From positions 530,570,291 through 530,634,290 of the forward strand of contig NC_081409.1 in NCBI RefSeq assembly GCF_030272615.1: a stretch of 64,000 nucleotides of DNA, given 5' to 3'. Below are positions 36,391 to 48,498 of the stretch, in pieces. The notes beneath the pieces were generated by a model. That model saw only the letters and a program-made list of their open reading frames with translations, searched no databases and was not told where the DNA came from. Position numbers and translations under genes: made by a program. Source of the stretch: Cryptomeria japonica. Its lineage: Eukaryota > Streptophyta > Pinopsida > Cupressales > Cupressaceae. Each line of letters starts with the position of its first letter. Position 1 is the stretch's first letter.

Positions 36391-37653
36391 ATGCCAAAAG
36401 GTCCAATTGGAAGTAAGTATGAAGATAAAGCACCCTTTAAATGTTTTAACTGCAATAAGAGTGGTCATATGGCTTCAAGATGCCCTGATAGACATGCTAG
36501 ACTAAGAGAAGAAGCTAGAAGAACATACAAGCCTAATCCTGAATATCAGAGATATAGATTTAAGAAGAACAAAGACAAATCTTGTTACATTGCTGATGAA
36601 GGTGTGACTGATGATTCTGATGAGGATCTTGTAGACAATGGATGGGTTTTTGTTGCAATAACAGAAGATCAACTGACACCTACTGCTCCACTGGTAGAAC
36701 AAGCCCTAGCAGCTAAAGTTGAAGCAAAGGATGAATGGATCATTGACTCAGGATGCTCACATCACATGATTGGAGACAAAGGTAAATTCTTGAACTTTCA
36801 AGAATACAATGGAGGTTTAGTAAGATTTGGAGATGACAAAGCCTGTTCAATCAAAGGTAAGGGTTCAATATCTCTTGATGGTAAGCATAACACTGACAAT
36901 GTCTACTATGTTGAAGGATTAAAGCATAATCTTTTAAGTGTTGGTCAATTAGTTGAGAAGGGATTTCAGTTACAATTTAAAAATGGAAAATGCAAAATCA
37001 TGAATAGAACTGGTTTGGAAATTGCAATCGGTAATCAGACTAGAGGTAATATCTTTCATTTGAATAATAGTGAAAAGGCATGCTTAATTGCATATATAGA
37101 TGAAAGTTGGTTATGGCACAAGATACTATGTCATGTAAATTTTGATTGCATGGTAAAAATCAGTACTTCTAAGGCAGTTAGAGATCTACCTAAAATTGTG
37201 AAACCTCAGAATACAATCTGTAAGGAATGTCAATTTGGAAAACAAGTTAGAGCTAGTTTCAAAAGTATTCCAGAAAAATCCAATAATGCTCTTTATTTAA
37301 TTCACACTGATTTATGTGGTCCACCTAGAACTAGAACCTTGCAAGGTGATAGATATTTCATGCTAATTATTGATGATTATTCTAGAATGTGTTGGGTTAC
37401 TTTTCTCAGAGAGAAATCGGAAGCACTTGGGAAATTCAAACTATTCAAAGAAATGGTTGAAAATGAAACCAGTAAGAAAATCAAATGTTTAAGATCAGGT
37501 CAAGGAGGAGAATTCACATCTAAGGACTTTAATACATTCTGTGAAGTGAATGGAATCAAAAGACAATTATGAACACCTCGAACACCACAGCAGAATGGAG
37601 TTGTTGAAAGGAAAAATAGAACTATCTTGGATGCAGCTAGAAGTATGTTATTA
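36391..37653 (+). pseudogene. pol: Zinc knuckle, protease and first half of integrase, copia C
   Basis: The frame is open for 393 codons to a TGA at 37570 and continues to the insertion point of element B. Domains in order: zinc knuckle (about residues 18-31), protease with WIIDSGCSHHM, GAG-pre-integrase segment (LWHKILCHVNF, then CKECQFGKQ) and integrase core with HTDLCGP and a second aspartate region reading RSGQGGEFTS. The second catalytic D of the DDE triad (normally in S-D-N/R-G-G-E-F) reads as G here, so this copy would be inactive even without the insertion. Integrase is cut at codon boundary region 37654-37658. Confidence 0.85.
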
Positions 37654-37658
37654 GAAGC
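37654..37658 (+). other. Left target-site duplication of element B
   Basis: GAAGC stands before the LTR start TGTAGACACCC and is repeated exactly at 53925-53929. Without the insert and one copy the copia frame is continuous at this point. Confidence 0.95.
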
Positions 37659-38427
37659 TGTAGACACCCAAAATTGTCATGTTCTTTATTTATTTAATTA
37701 TCTAGGCTTAATTCTTCTATTAATTAAATAAATCTTTATTTATTTAATTAATTCATTTATCCTCTTCTAGCCTTATTTCTCATTTAAATAAATACATTTA
37801 TTTATTTAAATTATCCTTTTCCTAAATTAAATAAATATTTTATTTATTTAATTGATCCCACTTCTTCTATTAATTAAATAAATTTTTATTTATTTAATTA
37901 ATTCATTATCCTTTTCTACCCATGACACAAGTCATTCATCTCTTAATTCATACACTACCTACCCCTTTCATTATTTTATTATTTCTTTTACCTACCCTCT
38001 AATCGTAGCTGACCTCCTTTTACACCTCTCAATCTTATCCCTCCATTTCATATAGTGTCTCTTATATAAGGAGATGCTTCCTTCATTATCAACCCTAATC
38101 ATTCTATGCATCCTAATCAACTCATGCAATTGACTACACTACGATCCTACTTGCAACCACATTCCGTTCTTTGTTGAGCTATTGTGCACATAAAATCTGA
38201 GAGGAAATATATCAAGAAAGATCAATGGAGATAGGAAGAATGGAGATCAAAACCCTATTGGACATGTGATGGTATAATCTTTGTGATTTCATTTGATTTG
38301 CACTGTCTTAGGTAATCTTCATATGTTATGGTGGATCTTTGTTGTTGTTAGGCTAGGGTTTTTGTGGTTGGATTCATTTAGCCTTTCAATATCGTTATTA
38401 TTGTTGTATCCATTTTCACCATATACA
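37659..38427 (+). repeat. 5' LTR of element B
   Basis: TGTAGACACCC to CATATACA. A TATATAA box lies at 38063-38069. The first 200 bases are built from ATTTATTTAATTA-like words. It lacks 14 nt present in the 3' copy near 53165-53180. Confidence 0.95.
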
Positions 38428-38430
38428 TTT

Positions 38431-38450
38431 TGGCACGCCCGGTGGGACTC
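38431..38450 (+). other. Primer-binding site of element B
   Basis: TGGCACGCCCGGTGGGACTC begins three bases after the LTR. It starts TGG as expected for pairing with a tRNA CCA end. I could not assign the tRNA. Confidence 0.6.
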
Positions 38451-38540
38451 TTGTCCCTTTTGCATTTAACATCTTGTTGCAGATTTTGTATTTTGAAGTT
38501 GCAGATCTGACGTTTTCGACAATATTTTCGACATTTCCAT

Positions 38541-40228
38541 GTCTGCGTACTTTCGGATCACGTTTTTAATTTTTTGGCACGTCTGCGACATCTGGATCTG
38601 CATCTGTGTTTTGGCAATATTTTATTTTGCAGGTTTCAGGAAGGTGCGTCTGTGTTGTGAAGTCGCGTCTGTGTCACGGAAGCGTGTCTGTGATATGTAG
38701 CCACATCTGTGTCTCACAGAACCGCGTCTGTGTTATACAGTCGCGTCTGCGTTGAGGGTAACCGCGTCTGTGCTCACCCGTTTCAAATTTTGGATTTTCA
38801 TTGATTCAGTTTTTTGGATTTGGCATTTAGGGTTTCAGATTTGGTTTATTTTGAGCTAACATTTTCAGATCTAGCTAACAAAATTGGTGCAGCTTGTCTT
38901 GAAGGCTAAATCATTTGGTTGAAGGCCCCTATTTTCACAAAGTCTTTTGGGTTTAAAATTTACCTAACTTGTGTGCTTGCAGGAAGGGGTGATTATTTGA
39001 AACAACCCAAACTACTAACAAATCTTTGTTGCAGGTCCTTGGCAAGGGTTTTTGGATTTTTATTGTGTACCTTGTTTTCATAGACTAGCAAACACTTCAA
39101 TTGGTGCACTAAAATTGAATCATTGTCTTTTGTGTCTTGAGCAATAGGCTCTTTTTGTTTAATCTTTAGAGGGCCTGTCTTCCCGTGTGGTCATTAGGAC
39201 TACTAGTGAGAAGAGAACGACCCAAGTGGTAGCGAGGAAAACCCACCTCATCCGAACCACTATAAACAAATGTATTCATGGTGAAAACTATGAATAACAT
39301 GTGTTGATTAGTTCATACCGACACTATGTCTCCCCATAAACCCGTTTGATCAAATTTATTTGATCAGTTGTAGGGCATAACCCCTATCGGCTGGGAGCCT
39401 TCTGTATTTATAGAGCTGAAAGTGCCGCATGTATGGCCACACAAGCGGATGCCCTTACTAGCACCATTTTGTTTTAGAGGCCCAAATCCTTCTAGTTATT
39501 GGGGCAAGAGGTCGGACCTCTGGTAGCGGCCCACACACATATGGTTCTTAGTAGAGATACAAAGTTTGCCACGGGGAGTTTTCGTGGGGACTGATGCTTG
39601 GCTGACCCGAGAAGTGAGTGCCGAGGGTGGAGCCAGTGAGGTCAAGCATCTAACTATCTGCTTTGAATAGCGTAGCCTCGGGGGTAAAACCTCATGTGGG
39701 ATCAACAACTATTGTCTTGGCCAGCCATAAGAATTGTGCTTGACTTATGTTAAACATTCAAAGCATTCAAGACCAAACAGCAAAACATTGTGTCTTTTGT
39801 GTCTTCAAGTGTATGCAAAACATTTTTACATCAAACAACACACTTTTCTTGGAGTCATTTTGAGTCTAGACACTTGCAAACATTGGGTCTTCATCAACAC
39901 TGTGTCCTCTTGTCACAAAAAATAGTCAAACAGTCAGATTTGGTCACAACAAAATGACTTCACAGATTGGAAAAAATTGCACAAATTTTATAGAAATGCA
40001 TCTGTGTCGAACATAATAGCATCTGTTTCAGGAAACCGCATCTGTGTCGGGCATAATAGTGTCTGTGTTGTCTAGCCGCATTTGTGAAGGGCAGAATCAC
40101 GTCTGTGTCCACCAACAACCAACATTGCATTTGGCAAACAAAAAATCTTAGAAACACGTGTGCGTTAAACAGAGCCGCGTCTGCGTCAGGAAACCGCATC
40201 TGTGAAGTATACAGGTGCGTCTGTGTCC
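38541..40228 (+). repeat. GCGTCTGTG repeat clusters in the gag leader of element B
   Basis: Cluster 1 (38541-38773) and cluster 2 (39997-40228) contain many copies of (C)GCGTCTGTG and variants (GCATCTGTG, GTGTCTGTG, GCGTCTGCG) spaced about 17-23 nt. The same motif occurs in reverse complement at 52370-52635 in the PMD intron. The leader between and around (38428-40717) has no gene. Confidence 0.75.
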
Positions 40229-40717
40229 AGAATTGAAAAACTGTTATAGTCCAGCAAACAAACACAGTCAGTTTCAGAATTCTTGAGCTTCCTAGGTCAT
40301 TTCTCCAGGGTTTCATCTAGCATTCAACCTATCCTTGGGTCTCACAAAATCCATCATTGCTTCACATTTAGCATTACATTCACAATTGTCTAAACTTGAG
40401 TCAAAAGGTCACTTGCTTGTCCTCATCATACTTTGTCAACATACTACATACAACAACACTTTGCTAAGTGGTCCCTCATCAAGGTTTCTTACCTTTGGGT
40501 CTCATTTGGTCTTACTTAGAGTCAGGGTCAACTTACCTCATCAAGAGAAACTATCCTCTCTTTGGAAGTCAGACCTTCTCTACTACATACATACTTGGTC
40601 TTATACTTTGGACATTACAAGTACACTTCAAATTCATTTACATTCCATCCAACTCTTGGTCTTCCATACTTTTTCCATTTTCATCTAGTCTCACACATCT
40701 TGGTCAACACCTAGTTC

Positions 40718-42814
40718 ATGGTTGAAACCCGTCTTCAAAAATCTAGGAGAGAAGCTAAAGAGGCTCAAGAGTCCGCAAACATGAGTTCTTATGAGTATGA
40801 CAATGAGATCTTTTTCAATTCTGATCATACTACATTACCTGACATGGATGCCTATAGAAACATTCCAAATGTTGAGAACATGGACATTACAAAAAATAAT
40901 GCTACACATAATGACAATATGGACAACTTTTCCATACATTCAGTAGATGTGGAAGAATCCATTATGAATCCCCATTTCAATCGATTGGTTGAGGAAATAA
41001 TGAGAAGGGATAGACAATACTTCTTACAAATGATGGCACAAAGTGGAGCCAAGATACCTCATGATTTTGACATGTCTCAAATAATGCAAAATCAACCTTT
41101 GCAACAACCTCACTCCAACATGGATCAAAGGAGACCTAATAGTGGAGGAAATAGAGGACCATATATGGTACCTAAATCACCATCAGCTTTGCTTCAAAAA
41201 CCAGAGGTCCCACATACACATGGTCAAACATATGATACTCACCTTTGTAGACCACTATGGAAGTCTTATGGAAAGAAATATACTCAATCACATATCAATG
41301 CCAAGGATCAACCACCAAAGCAATGGGATATTCCAAGGCATGCTCAAAATCTGGACACAAGGAAACCCCATGTCAAATTTGGGGGCAATACAATAGAACA
41401 TGACATGCCTGTAGAGTATGGTATACATGCACAAAATAGATATGGTGTTCCTCAACATGAATCTATACCAAGTGGTCCATATACGTAGCATCATTACAGA
41501 CCTCCTCCATATGAACATGTGTATGATCAATATAATCCATATATGCAACATGTTCCTCCTCCAATGGGTACCTCAAGCATGGGGTATGGTCCAAGAAGTC
41601 GATCTCCACCTAAGAGCAATTTGGAGCAACAAATCAGGGAATTACAAAAGAAAATGGAGGACATAAACACACCAAAGCCAACATACACAATGAGAGACAT
41701 ATGTCCTTATCCATTTGACAAGAGCATTCCAATGCCTCCTTTTCCTACACACTTTGTGACGCCTAAATTTGATAAGTATAGAGGAAAAGGGGATCCTAAG
41801 GCACACATAAGACAATTTTTCATAGCTTGCATTGAGGTAGCAGCAGAAGAGACATATTTGATGAGATTATTCCCACAAAGCTTAGGTGATCAAGCTATGG
41901 AATGGTTCTCCCAATTTCCACCTGGTATTAAGTCATGGGGTGACTTAGCAGAGGCATTTATTCAGCATTTCTCCTACAACATAGAGACAGACATATCAGT
42001 CACTACTTTGTGCAACACCAAGCAAAAAGAGGGAGAGTCTTTTGCATCATTCTTACAAAGATGGAGAATTCTAGCCAGCAGATGCTCTTGTGAAATTCCA
42101 CAAAAACAAATGGTAGAGATGTTCACTCAAAATGTTAACAAAGACATTGGCTATGATCTAAGAAAAGCTTGTTTGTCCACCTTCAAGGACGTTATTGAAA
42201 AAGGCTTAGCAATAGAAAAGGTCCTAATTGAACAAGGAGTCATTAAGATATTCAAGGAAAACAAAGATGACTTTAAAGGAAAAGACAAGCCAAGATTTTG
42301 GAATAAAAACAAGAACACAGTCAATGATGGCGTTGTTGATGCCAACACAATGCGACCCAAAGTCATCTTTTCAGGATCAAGTTCTACAAACAATCAAGTG
42401 AATACTCAAACAACTTCCAGATCACGAAGGAAGTACACTCCATTGGGAGAACCACTCGAGTTAGTTTTCAAGAAGCTAGTGGCGAACAAGGTAATCACAG
42501 TTCCAGATTTTCCACCATATGAACCAAAGGTTAAACCAAATTGGTGGAACGATGATGAATATTGTGAATTTCATAAGAGCAAAGGTCATAAGATAGGAAA
42601 TTGTCACCGACTGAAGAACATCATACAAGATCTCATTGATAGAGGTGACATTGAGATTGAGGGACATTCGTCTAATCAAGAACATGAGATGTTTAAGGAA
42701 CCATTCCCAAAACATGACAAGGGAAAAGCTAAAGCCACAGAGGATCAAACCAACTATACCAGAGCATCTTACAATTATGATTCAACCATCAATCACATTT
42801 CAATGGACAATTAG
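40718..42814 (+). pseudogene. gag: gag of element B
   Basis: ATG 40718 opens a frame of about 699 codons with a single TAG at 41486. The N-terminus is basic, followed by a D/N-rich and Q/P-rich linker. The retrotransposon gag domain is at about 41700-42090 (LMRLFPQSLGDQAMEWF, ESFASFLQRW). A zinc knuckle of C-x2-H-x4-H-x4-C type lies at about 42560-42605 (CEFHKSKGHKIGNC). Near 42800 the frame shifts: it ends at TAG 42812 while the protease continues in the next frame. In element A the two are in one frame, so the shift here is most simply an indel. Confidence 0.9.
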
Positions 42815-43775
42815 TAAGGACAAAGCGTCTGAGAATTCTACCCAAAGACCCAGGATTGTCCTAAAAGGTGTTGGATTTTCTTCTAAACCTACCTCTGAAT
42901 GTAATGTCACAACCCGTCGAGGTAAAATCACTTTGCAAGGTGCTTCAACTAAAAATACCGCTTCCTCATCAACCAAACCTGAGTATGACCTTGTAGAACA
43001 GCTAGGGAAGACACCCGCGCTCATCTCCATTCTTGAGCTATTACGCATATCTCCCGCACATAAAGCCATTGTTGATAAAATCTTGAGAGATACTGTTGTT
43101 CCTACTAATCTGAACGTGGACCAGTTTCAAGCCATGGTGGGATACCTTTCCATTCCACACTCCCTTACATTCACAGAAGCAGATGATGCCTCCGTAAGTC
43201 AGCCACATAATGCACCACTACACATTGAAGCCTTCATACACAAACATCGAATAAAAAGAGTCCTGATAGATGGAGGAGCAGGTCTAAACATTTGCACATT
43301 AAGCACTATTACACAATTGGGATATTCTGATAAAGCTGTGAATTCTACAAATAAAATCACCATTAAAGCATATGATGATGAAGAGCGTTCATCCAAGGGC
43401 ACAGTCACCTTACCTCTCAGAGTTGGGCCAGTTACAAAGGATGTGGTCTTTCAAGTCCTGGATTTAAATCTCACTTATAACATATTACTAGGATGTCCTT
43501 GGATTCATGAAATGAGGGCAGTCCCGTCTACATATCACCAATGCATTAAGTTTCCTCATAATGGAGTGGAAGTAATAGTTAACGGGGACCCTAATCCATT
43601 CATATATTGCAATAACCTGAAATCAAAGACTGAGACCATCATTCCCAGTAATCGTGAGGCTATTCTTTCCTCGGCATACATTGATCCTGAGTCATTAAAA
43701 CCTTCGACATCAAAACAAGGTGAGCTTAAAGGCAAGTTTCAGGACAAAGGCATGGGGGAATATACTTTCAATTAG
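42815..43775 (+). pseudogene. pro: Protease region of element B
   Basis: The frame is open through about 43775 and continues the shifted frame. A linker containing ITLQGAS is followed by the retropepsin fold with RVLIDGGAGLNICT near 43257-43300 and ILLGCPWIHEM further on. The D-G-G active site is the same as in element A. The open frame extends upstream to 42636, but that part overlaps gag in another frame and is not counted. TAG at 43773 separates it from the G-patch segment, which is in the same frame. Confidence 0.85.
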
Positions 43776-43778
43776 ACC

Positions 43779-45059
43779 ATGTACTTACGACAAGTCATGA
43801 GTTCCCCAAAAGAATATGGAAGACCACATCTTAACAAACAAATCTCCATCATGATGCTTAAATGGGACCCTACTACCTTTCAAAGATGGGGTGAACTAGA
43901 AGAGGAAGATTTATACCAAATTCTTTTCAGAGATAATGAAGAGGAAACACAAGATCACATCAATCTACCATGTGAGAAATATGGCAAAGGCTTCAAAATT
44001 CTACAAAAATTCGGGTATCATGGAAAAAGTCCTCTGGGGTTACGAAAGGAAGGCATCATTGAACCTTTACAACCTGAATTGACTTTCAAGAAGGAACGCT
44101 CGAAAGGACTTGGTTTCTCAACTTCCAAGGTCCACACCAAAAGGACAGAAGAAGCCTTACAAATCAAAGTTTCCAAAATGCAACAAGAGGATCGCTACTC
44201 CATAGATTCCAACGAATGGGAATGGGGTTCCAAAAAGTCTTCTAGTGACTACGAGCTCACCAAGACATTCAGAGAGCCAGATGAACCAACAGAAGAAGAA
44301 GAATTTTATAACAAATTCAGAGTTGGTCAAGAAACAACCCATGAGGAGTCTACACAGTCCTTGTCTCAAGGTTCTAGGTTGAAATCACATAGGACGAGAA
44401 CACCTGTCCCAGAGTGCACTACTAGTGATGATAATTTGGATTCGCTCGTGATCGAGACTGATGAGGAGAGTGCCATCGATGACCTCGATAATTACCTTGA
44501 CATACCCGAATATAACCACATCTTCACTCTTAGCCCCGTTAGCTTCGAAGACATTAACGGCCTTCCCCTTGTTCACCACCAACTCATTGACTGGGATCAT
44601 GAAGGACCTACACAATTTGATACAATCCAAAATGATGAAGCTTTTATAGACTATCTGGGCATAAGAGATGATCTTCCCCCTAGAGACCATAAAGTGGGAT
44701 ACACTATAGAACTCAATAGCGTGGCATATTTTGGTGAGGGTGTCGGACCTTCTAGTCGCAAAAATATGAAAATAAGAACAAATCAAGGGTCTTATGGCGA
44801 AAACCACATTGTGGCACTATCTAACCCCAAAAAAGTAAAAAGAAAGGACGTATCTAAGGGTGAAAACCTCTCTAAGGCACCCGAAGATGGAAGGCTCGAC
44901 ATTCTCCCAGCATCATATGAGGAAAATTCATCCATGTTGGTAGAGGAGACTATCAAAACAAACATTGGTACAGAAGAGGTTCCACACAACATATTCCTAG
45001 CTCAATCACTAACAGAGTACGAAAGGTCAAAATTCATAAATTTCTTCAATGAACGATAA
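43779..45059 (+). pseudogene. G-patch and linker region of element B
   Basis: This 426-codon open stretch is in frame with protease and RT. A G-patch domain lies at about 43978-44116 (YGKGFKILQKFGYHG, PLGLRKEGI, then GLGF), with the expected glycines. The rest is acidic linker with a KGENLSKAPE segment that is shared exactly with element A. The TAA at 45057 precedes the RT start INFAWSYADMPGLD. G-patch domains bind nucleic acid or RNA helicases in other proteins; the role here is inferred. Confidence 0.8.
44858..44882 (+). repeat. A4-bulged hairpin inside the pol coding region, element B
   Basis: GGGTG (44858-44862), AAAA, CCT, loop CTCTA, AGG, CACCC (44878-44882). The element A copy (5126-5150) has AGGTG/CACCT, an A-T to G-C compensating change. 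Confidence 0.65.
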
Positions 45060-46481
45060 ATCAATTTTGCCTGGTCATACGCTGATATGCCTGGATTGGA
45101 TTCGGATTTGGTAACGCATCATTTGACAGTCAAACCGGGGGCAAAATCAGTAAAACAGAAACTAAGAAAAAAGCATCCACAAGTGGCATTACTAGTCAAG
45201 GCAGAACTTGAGAAATTACTCGATGTCGGATTCATACACCCAATCGATTATCTCGAATGGATCTCCAACTTGGTACCTGTTAGTAAACCAGATCACAGCA
45301 TCAGAATTTGCACAGATTTCAGAGACATCAACAAAGCTTGTCCAAAGGATGACTTCCCATTACCAAATATTGACTTGATTGTTGATCTCACAGCAGGTCA
45401 CGAAATGTTATCATTGATGGATGGATTCTCTGGTTATAATCAAATAAGGATCGCACCTAAGGATCAACACAAAACATCATTTACTTGTCCATGGGGAACT
45501 TTCTACTGGAATGTCATGCCTTTCGGGCTAAAGAATGTAGGTACTACATATCAAAGAGCCATGACTACTATCTTTCATAATCTCATGCACATAACTGTGG
45601 AAGATTATGTTGATGACCTCTTGGTCAAATCAATAGATAGAAATACACATTTGGACATACTTTCAGTCATCTTTGATCGGTTGAAAAAATACAAAGTAAG
45701 ATTAAACCCCAAGAAATGTGTCTTTGGAGTAACCTCCGGGAAGCTCCTAGGATTCATTATATCCAAAAGAGGAATTGAAGCTGATCCAGCAAAAGTCAAG
45801 GCTATCTTGGAAATGCAACCACCAAGAAATATCAGTCAACTTCAATCCTTACAAGGCAGACTCCAGTCCATCAGAAGATTCATAGCACAACTGGTAGATA
45901 AGTGTAATCCTTTTCAGCACCTGCTACATAAAAACATCAAATTCAAATGGGATGATAACTTTCAACAGGCTTTCCAGACGCTCAAAGATTATCTTCTAAA
46001 TCTACCAGTTCTGATGCCACCAGTTCCAGATCAACCTCTGTTACTATACATATCAGCTACTCCAATAGCACTGGGGGCACTCTTAGCACAACAAAGTGCT
46101 GAAGGCAAGGATAAAGCAATACACTATATCAGTCGCACATTGGTAGGATATGAGCTAAACTACACACCAATTGAGCATGCATGTCTCGCCATGGTCTTTG
46201 CTTCACAGAAATTATGACATTACATGCTCACTCATAAGACTAAGTTAGTTGCATGGATAGACCCATTGAAATACCTTCTCAATAAAGCAACACTTACTGG
46301 GCGACTGGCCAAATGGGTAATGATCCTGAGCGAATTTGATATCAAGTATGTGGATAGAAAAGCAATAAAAGGACAAGCCATTGCAGATCAATTAGCAGAT
46401 GCTCCCATGATAGATGATGTTCCTCTAAGTTCAGAATTTCCAGATGAATCCATTTTAACAATGTCACATGCAAATCCATAG
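45060..46481 (+). pseudogene. pol: Reverse transcriptase and first RNase H of element B
   Basis: One frame with TGA at 46215 and TAG at 46479. RT motifs are complete: RICTDFRDINKACPKDDFPL, SLMDGFSGYNQI, VMPFGLKN, and the catalytic YVDD at 45606-45617. The first RNase H (about 46020-46450) has lost its first aspartate: element A has ATDSSLG where B has ATPIALG. This fits the general observation that the first RNase H degenerates in elements that carry a second one. The two stops lie in the RNase H part, so the RT domain itself is uninterrupted. Confidence 0.9.
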
Positions 46482-47066
46482 CAACTGTACTTCGACGGCT
46501 CATACACACAGCATGGGGCAGGAGCTGGCATCCTCTTTATAACTCCTCAAGGGGATTCTATACCAAAATCATACCGATTATCATTTCCTTGCACTAACAA
46601 TATAGCAGAATATGAGGCATTAACAACAGGATTATGAATTGCAATTCAATGGAAGATCCAGGAACTTCATTTTTTTGGGGACTCCCAACTTGTCATCTGT
46701 CAAGCAACTAATGATTACCAAAAAAAAGATGAAAAGTTAATGCCTTATAAACAACTGGTGGATGATCTGAAACAACACTTCACAAAGATAGACTTTGAGC
46801 AGATACCAAGGGAGCAGAATCGCGCCGCAGATGCCATGGCTACAATTGCTTCACTGATCGATCTACCTCCAAACGAGACCCGCTATGAGTTCTTGGTGGA
46901 TAACCTTTTGGTCCCTTCATATGAGATCATGCCTACTGAGATGATGTGCATTGTCGGTCCCGAATCCCAGTTATATGGTTCCATTTTCACATACCTACAT
47001 GACAATACTTTACCTCCTGATCTATCAAATAACCAATGTCGCACTTTCATTCGCCAATCCTCTTGA
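46482..47066 (+). pseudogene. Archaeal-type RNase H of element B
   Basis: Acidic residues of the active site are visible: D in YFDGSY, E in NIAEYEAL, D in FGDSQLV and D in RAADAMAT. One TGA interrupts it near 46635. It is in frame with RT and integrase. It would replace the decayed first RNase H in removing the RNA template. Confidence 0.85.
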
Positions 47067-48228
47067 TATGTCATTTTAGCTGATATCCTATACCGACGAG
47101 GTCTAGATGGCACTCTTCTTAGATGTTTAGAAAGTGATGAAGCTTAGATTGCATTACGGGAAGTGCATGCAAGGATATGTGGTCCACATGCTAGTGGTCC
47201 TACCTTGGCCAAGAAACTCATTAGGACTGGATATTACTGGCCCAATATGGAGAAAGACTCATATCAATTTGTCAAGAAATGTAAGCAATGTCAAATTCAT
47301 GGAGATCTCATACATGCGCCAGCACAAGAACTTCAACCACTTGCGTCTCCTTGGCCCTTTTGTCAGTGGGGCCTTGATCTCATAGGCAAGATTCACCCTC
47401 CTTCTTCCAATGGTCACAAATTCATTATCACTACCACAGAGTATTTTACAAAATGGATGGAAGTTGTGCCTCTCACACAAGTCACTGGAAAACAAATTGC
47501 TACATTCATCTTCAACTATATCATTTTCCGATACGGTATCCCTGTTTCCATTATCACTGATAATGGGCGTCCCTTCAAAAATCAGGATGTTCGTGAACTT
47601 TGTGACTGCTTCCATATCTCCCATCATTTCTCCACACCATATTACCCCCAAGGTAATGGCCAAGCTGAGGCATCTAATAAAACAATCTTTAAAATCCTAA
47701 AGAAGACAGTCGACGATGTTGGTCGTAATTGGCATATCCAACTTAATCCTGCACTTTGGGCCTACCGCACAAGTGTCCGCACACCTACAGGAGCTACACC
47801 CTATTCACTTGTCTATGGCGCTGAAGCTATCTTTCCTATTGAGGTTGAGCTACCCTCTTTACGGGTCTCTTTGCAAAACATCATCAGTAATGAGGACTAT
47901 AGGGTCTCTCGCTTACAAGAGTTGGAACTACTGGATGAACGAAGACAAATTGCTTTTAATCACCTCAAGGCTTATCAACAACAAATGAGTCGTAGCTACA
48001 ATCACAAGGTCAAGCCTCGCACATTTGAGGTAGGTGATTTGGTTCTTAGAGAAAATCCTAGAAATCAACAAGACAGAGAGAAGAAGGGCAAGTTCGAACC
48101 AAATTGGCTTGGTCCTTACATCATTATAGTAGCATATGGATCTGGTGCATATTAGCTCTCAACTACAGAAGGTGAACCTTTGGAGGATCCTATCAACAGC
48201 ATGCACCTTTGCAGGTTCTACACATAGC
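47067..48228 (+). pseudogene. pol: Integrase of element B
   Basis: In frame with the upstream domains; open from 47163 to 48155 apart from earlier stops near 47065 and 47146. The zinc-binding part is HARICGPHAS, then CKQC. The DDE triad is present: D in GLDLIGK, D in ITDNGRPF and E in GQAEASNK. The C-terminal domain has GDLVLRENPR and FEPNWLGPYIII. A TAG at 48153 cuts the last residues; the natural end is probably TAG at 48226. Confidence 0.9.
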
Positions 48229-48349
48229 TCTTTGGAATATCCTAATTCAAAAATACAAAAAAATCAAAAATTTCAAAAATACAAAAAAATCAAAAATTTC
48301 AAAAAAAAAATACAAAAAAAAAATTCATAAAACATAAAAATCGTTACTT

Positions 48350-48498
48350 GGTGAAAACCTGGCAAACAGGCGCCTTGTGACACAAAAAACATTGAAAAAT
48401 AAAAAAAGTAAAGAGAAATAATTTCATCCAACGGTGAAAACCACTTCAGTGGCGCCCTGGGCAAGTACCATGGTGAAAACTGGGTCACCAGCGCCATG
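48350..48498 (+). repeat. Three A4-bulged hairpins downstream of pol, element B
   Basis: Hairpin 1 (48350-48374): GGTG, AAAA, CCTG, GCAAA, CAGG, CGCC. Hairpin 2 (48433-48456): GGTG, AAAA, CCAC, TTCA, GTGG, CGCC. Hairpin 3 (48469-48498): CATGGTG, AAAA, CTGG, GTCA, CCAG, CGCCATG. The inner helix differs in each and always pairs. The outer helix uses a G-U pair on the plus strand. Confidence 0.75.

Noticed and set aside
42636-42830. Programmed frameshift between gag and protease in element B
   Set aside because: Element A has both in one frame and no slippery site or pseudoknot is evident at the overlap, so a simple indel is more likely.
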